A stretch of DNA of 58,765 nt from Anaerolineales bacterium (GTDB lineage Bacteria; Chloroflexota; Anaerolineae; Anaerolineales; RBG-16-64-43), in NCBI GenBank assembly GCA_016928575.1, contig JAFGKK010000129.1, positions 1-58,765 on the forward strand. Reading direction: 5' to 3'. The notes beneath the pieces were generated by a model. That model was not told the DNA's origin and ran no database searches. It saw only the letters and a list, made by a program, of their open reading frames with translations. How positions within the stretch are numbered: position 1 is the first letter of the stretch; the number at the start of each line of letters is the position of its first letter. The position numbers and the translations under genes were made by a program. Below are positions 58,218 through 58,765 of the stretch, one piece after another.

Positions 58218-58647
58218 ATGAAATGTCCGCGATGCGGAACCGAAAACGCTTCTGAGAACGCCTACTGCGTCCGCTGCGGCGCGAAACTCGACGCGGCGGT
58301 GTTATTGCCCGGCTTGCGGCCAGGCAAACCGGGCGGACTTCTCATATTGCATGAAGTGCGGCGCTGCGCTGGCGGCGGACGGCGGCGCCAAGAAGCCCGC
58401 GGCGCCCGCGCCCGCCCCTGCGGCCCCCGCGCCGGCGCCGACGATTATCATCCAGCAGGAACAGAAGAAGCGTCCGGTATGGGCGCTGCCGCTGCTCGCG
58501 ACCGGTCTGCTGATAACCTTGCTCTGCCTTGTGCTGGTTAAATCCGGGGCGGTGGATCCGCGCTCGATCCCGTTCCTGGAGGGGATCCTGCCGGAAAAGC
58601 CCGGCGCGGCGGCAGAGATTCCACCCCCCCGCAATGCCGCAAGATGA
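58218..58647 (+). pseudogene. double zinc-ribbon membrane protein gene with a frameshift
   Basis: Frame 1 from 58218 gives CPRCGTENASENAYCVRCGAKL, a zinc ribbon, then breaks into nonsense. One frame over, from about 58300, CYCPACGQANRADF and YCMKCGAAL continue a second ribbon, then an Ala/Pro linker, a helix (ALPLLATGLLITLLCLVLV) and the end at 58647. A single added base (or two lost) in CGACGCGGCGG near 58285-58300 explains it. Either a decayed gene, a programmed shift, or a sequencing error. Confidence 0.75.
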
Positions 58648-58765
58648 CGCTTCCTCTTTTAAATGCGATCCTAATGATCCTAACCCGGACTAGCCGGAAC
58701 CAACAGGAAAATCGTTTCTGGATATCATTAGCTGCATTCCATTACTTCTCATTGGGGAGCAGCCA
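58648..58765. other. right edge, no feature
   Basis: The last 118 bp hold no gene I can support. Confidence 0.3.

Noticed and set aside
1-58765. CRISPR array, tRNA or rRNA genes, prophage or insertion sequence genes
   Set aside because: Read for regular spacer arrays, CCA-ended cloverleaf sequences and transposase or integrase motifs; none was found. A tRNA scan program could confirm.

Overview
The window is high-GC bacterial chromosome, densely packed and with no rRNA, tRNA, phage or plasmid genes. Gene content and style point to Chloroflexota, probably class Anaerolineae. The indications are lipoproteins with TP-rich linkers, zinc-ribbon and SUMF1 proteins, a class E type sortase, an LCP protein and L,D-transpeptidase without outer-membrane genes, a LexA box of the Gram-positive GAAC-N4-GTTC type, and a DHH-CBS-tRNA nucleotidyltransferase fusion. 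This is inference from gene families; no marker gene was compared.

Layout. (1) 1-4850, minus strand: peptide deformylase behind a cyclic-nucleotide-binding/PH-like membrane protein, a secreted PHB-depolymerase-type esterase, and an isoprenylcysteine-methyltransferase-like protein. (2) 4985-10043, minus: a compact probable operon of GntR/YtrA regulator, slipin, DUF4177 protein, YhfC-type membrane protein, ABC exporter ATPase and permease, and an Ig-like/zinc-ribbon membrane protein. It is headed by a good promoter with repeated operator-like sites. (3) 10303-13725: small membrane protein, esterase, ilvE, PH-like membrane protein. (4) 13726-14262: AT-rich gap with a DnaA-box-like cluster and a dispersed repeat. 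(5) 14263-24473: acetyltransferases, the 881-aa tRNA nucleotidyltransferase fusion, a PAS histidine kinase, an M14 peptidase overlapping radA. (6) 24640-26276: ECF sigma factor with two small membrane proteins. (7) 26508-29930: two small conserved-looking proteins, M24 peptidase, tsaD. (8) 30474-35206: promoter, TPP riboswitch, terminator, then thiN-thiB-thiP-thiQ, a thiamine uptake and pyrophosphorylation operon. (9) 35273-44858: small membrane proteins, DUF4126, DUF2085, purA, then a cell-surface group (LCP protein, a 49-aa membrane protein, sortase), rnhB, glycosyltransferase, NERD-like protein, MntP. (10) 45214-50588: lexA with an autoregulatory SOS box, a histidine kinase and response-regulator-like pair with degenerate receiver domains, a CbpA-type DnaJ. 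(11) 51030-58647: L,D-transpeptidase, ssb, rpsO, M23 peptidase with a structured leader, two SUMF1 proteins, a lipoprotein and a frameshifted zinc-ribbon gene.

Sequences worth a second look are a three-copy dispersed repeat (about 220 bp) whose tail runs into the starts of two exported-protein genes; the TPP switch whose terminator stem also holds the thiN ribosome binding site; the GntR-slipin-YhfC-ABC operon; the paired pseudo-receivers; the DnaA-box/AT-rich gap; the folded M23 leader; and the zinc-ribbon/SUMF1 cluster. Several start codons were moved inward from the longest reading frame using Shine-Dalgarno sites, overlaps and family length; each case is noted. Promoter, operator and RNA-fold calls were made by eye.
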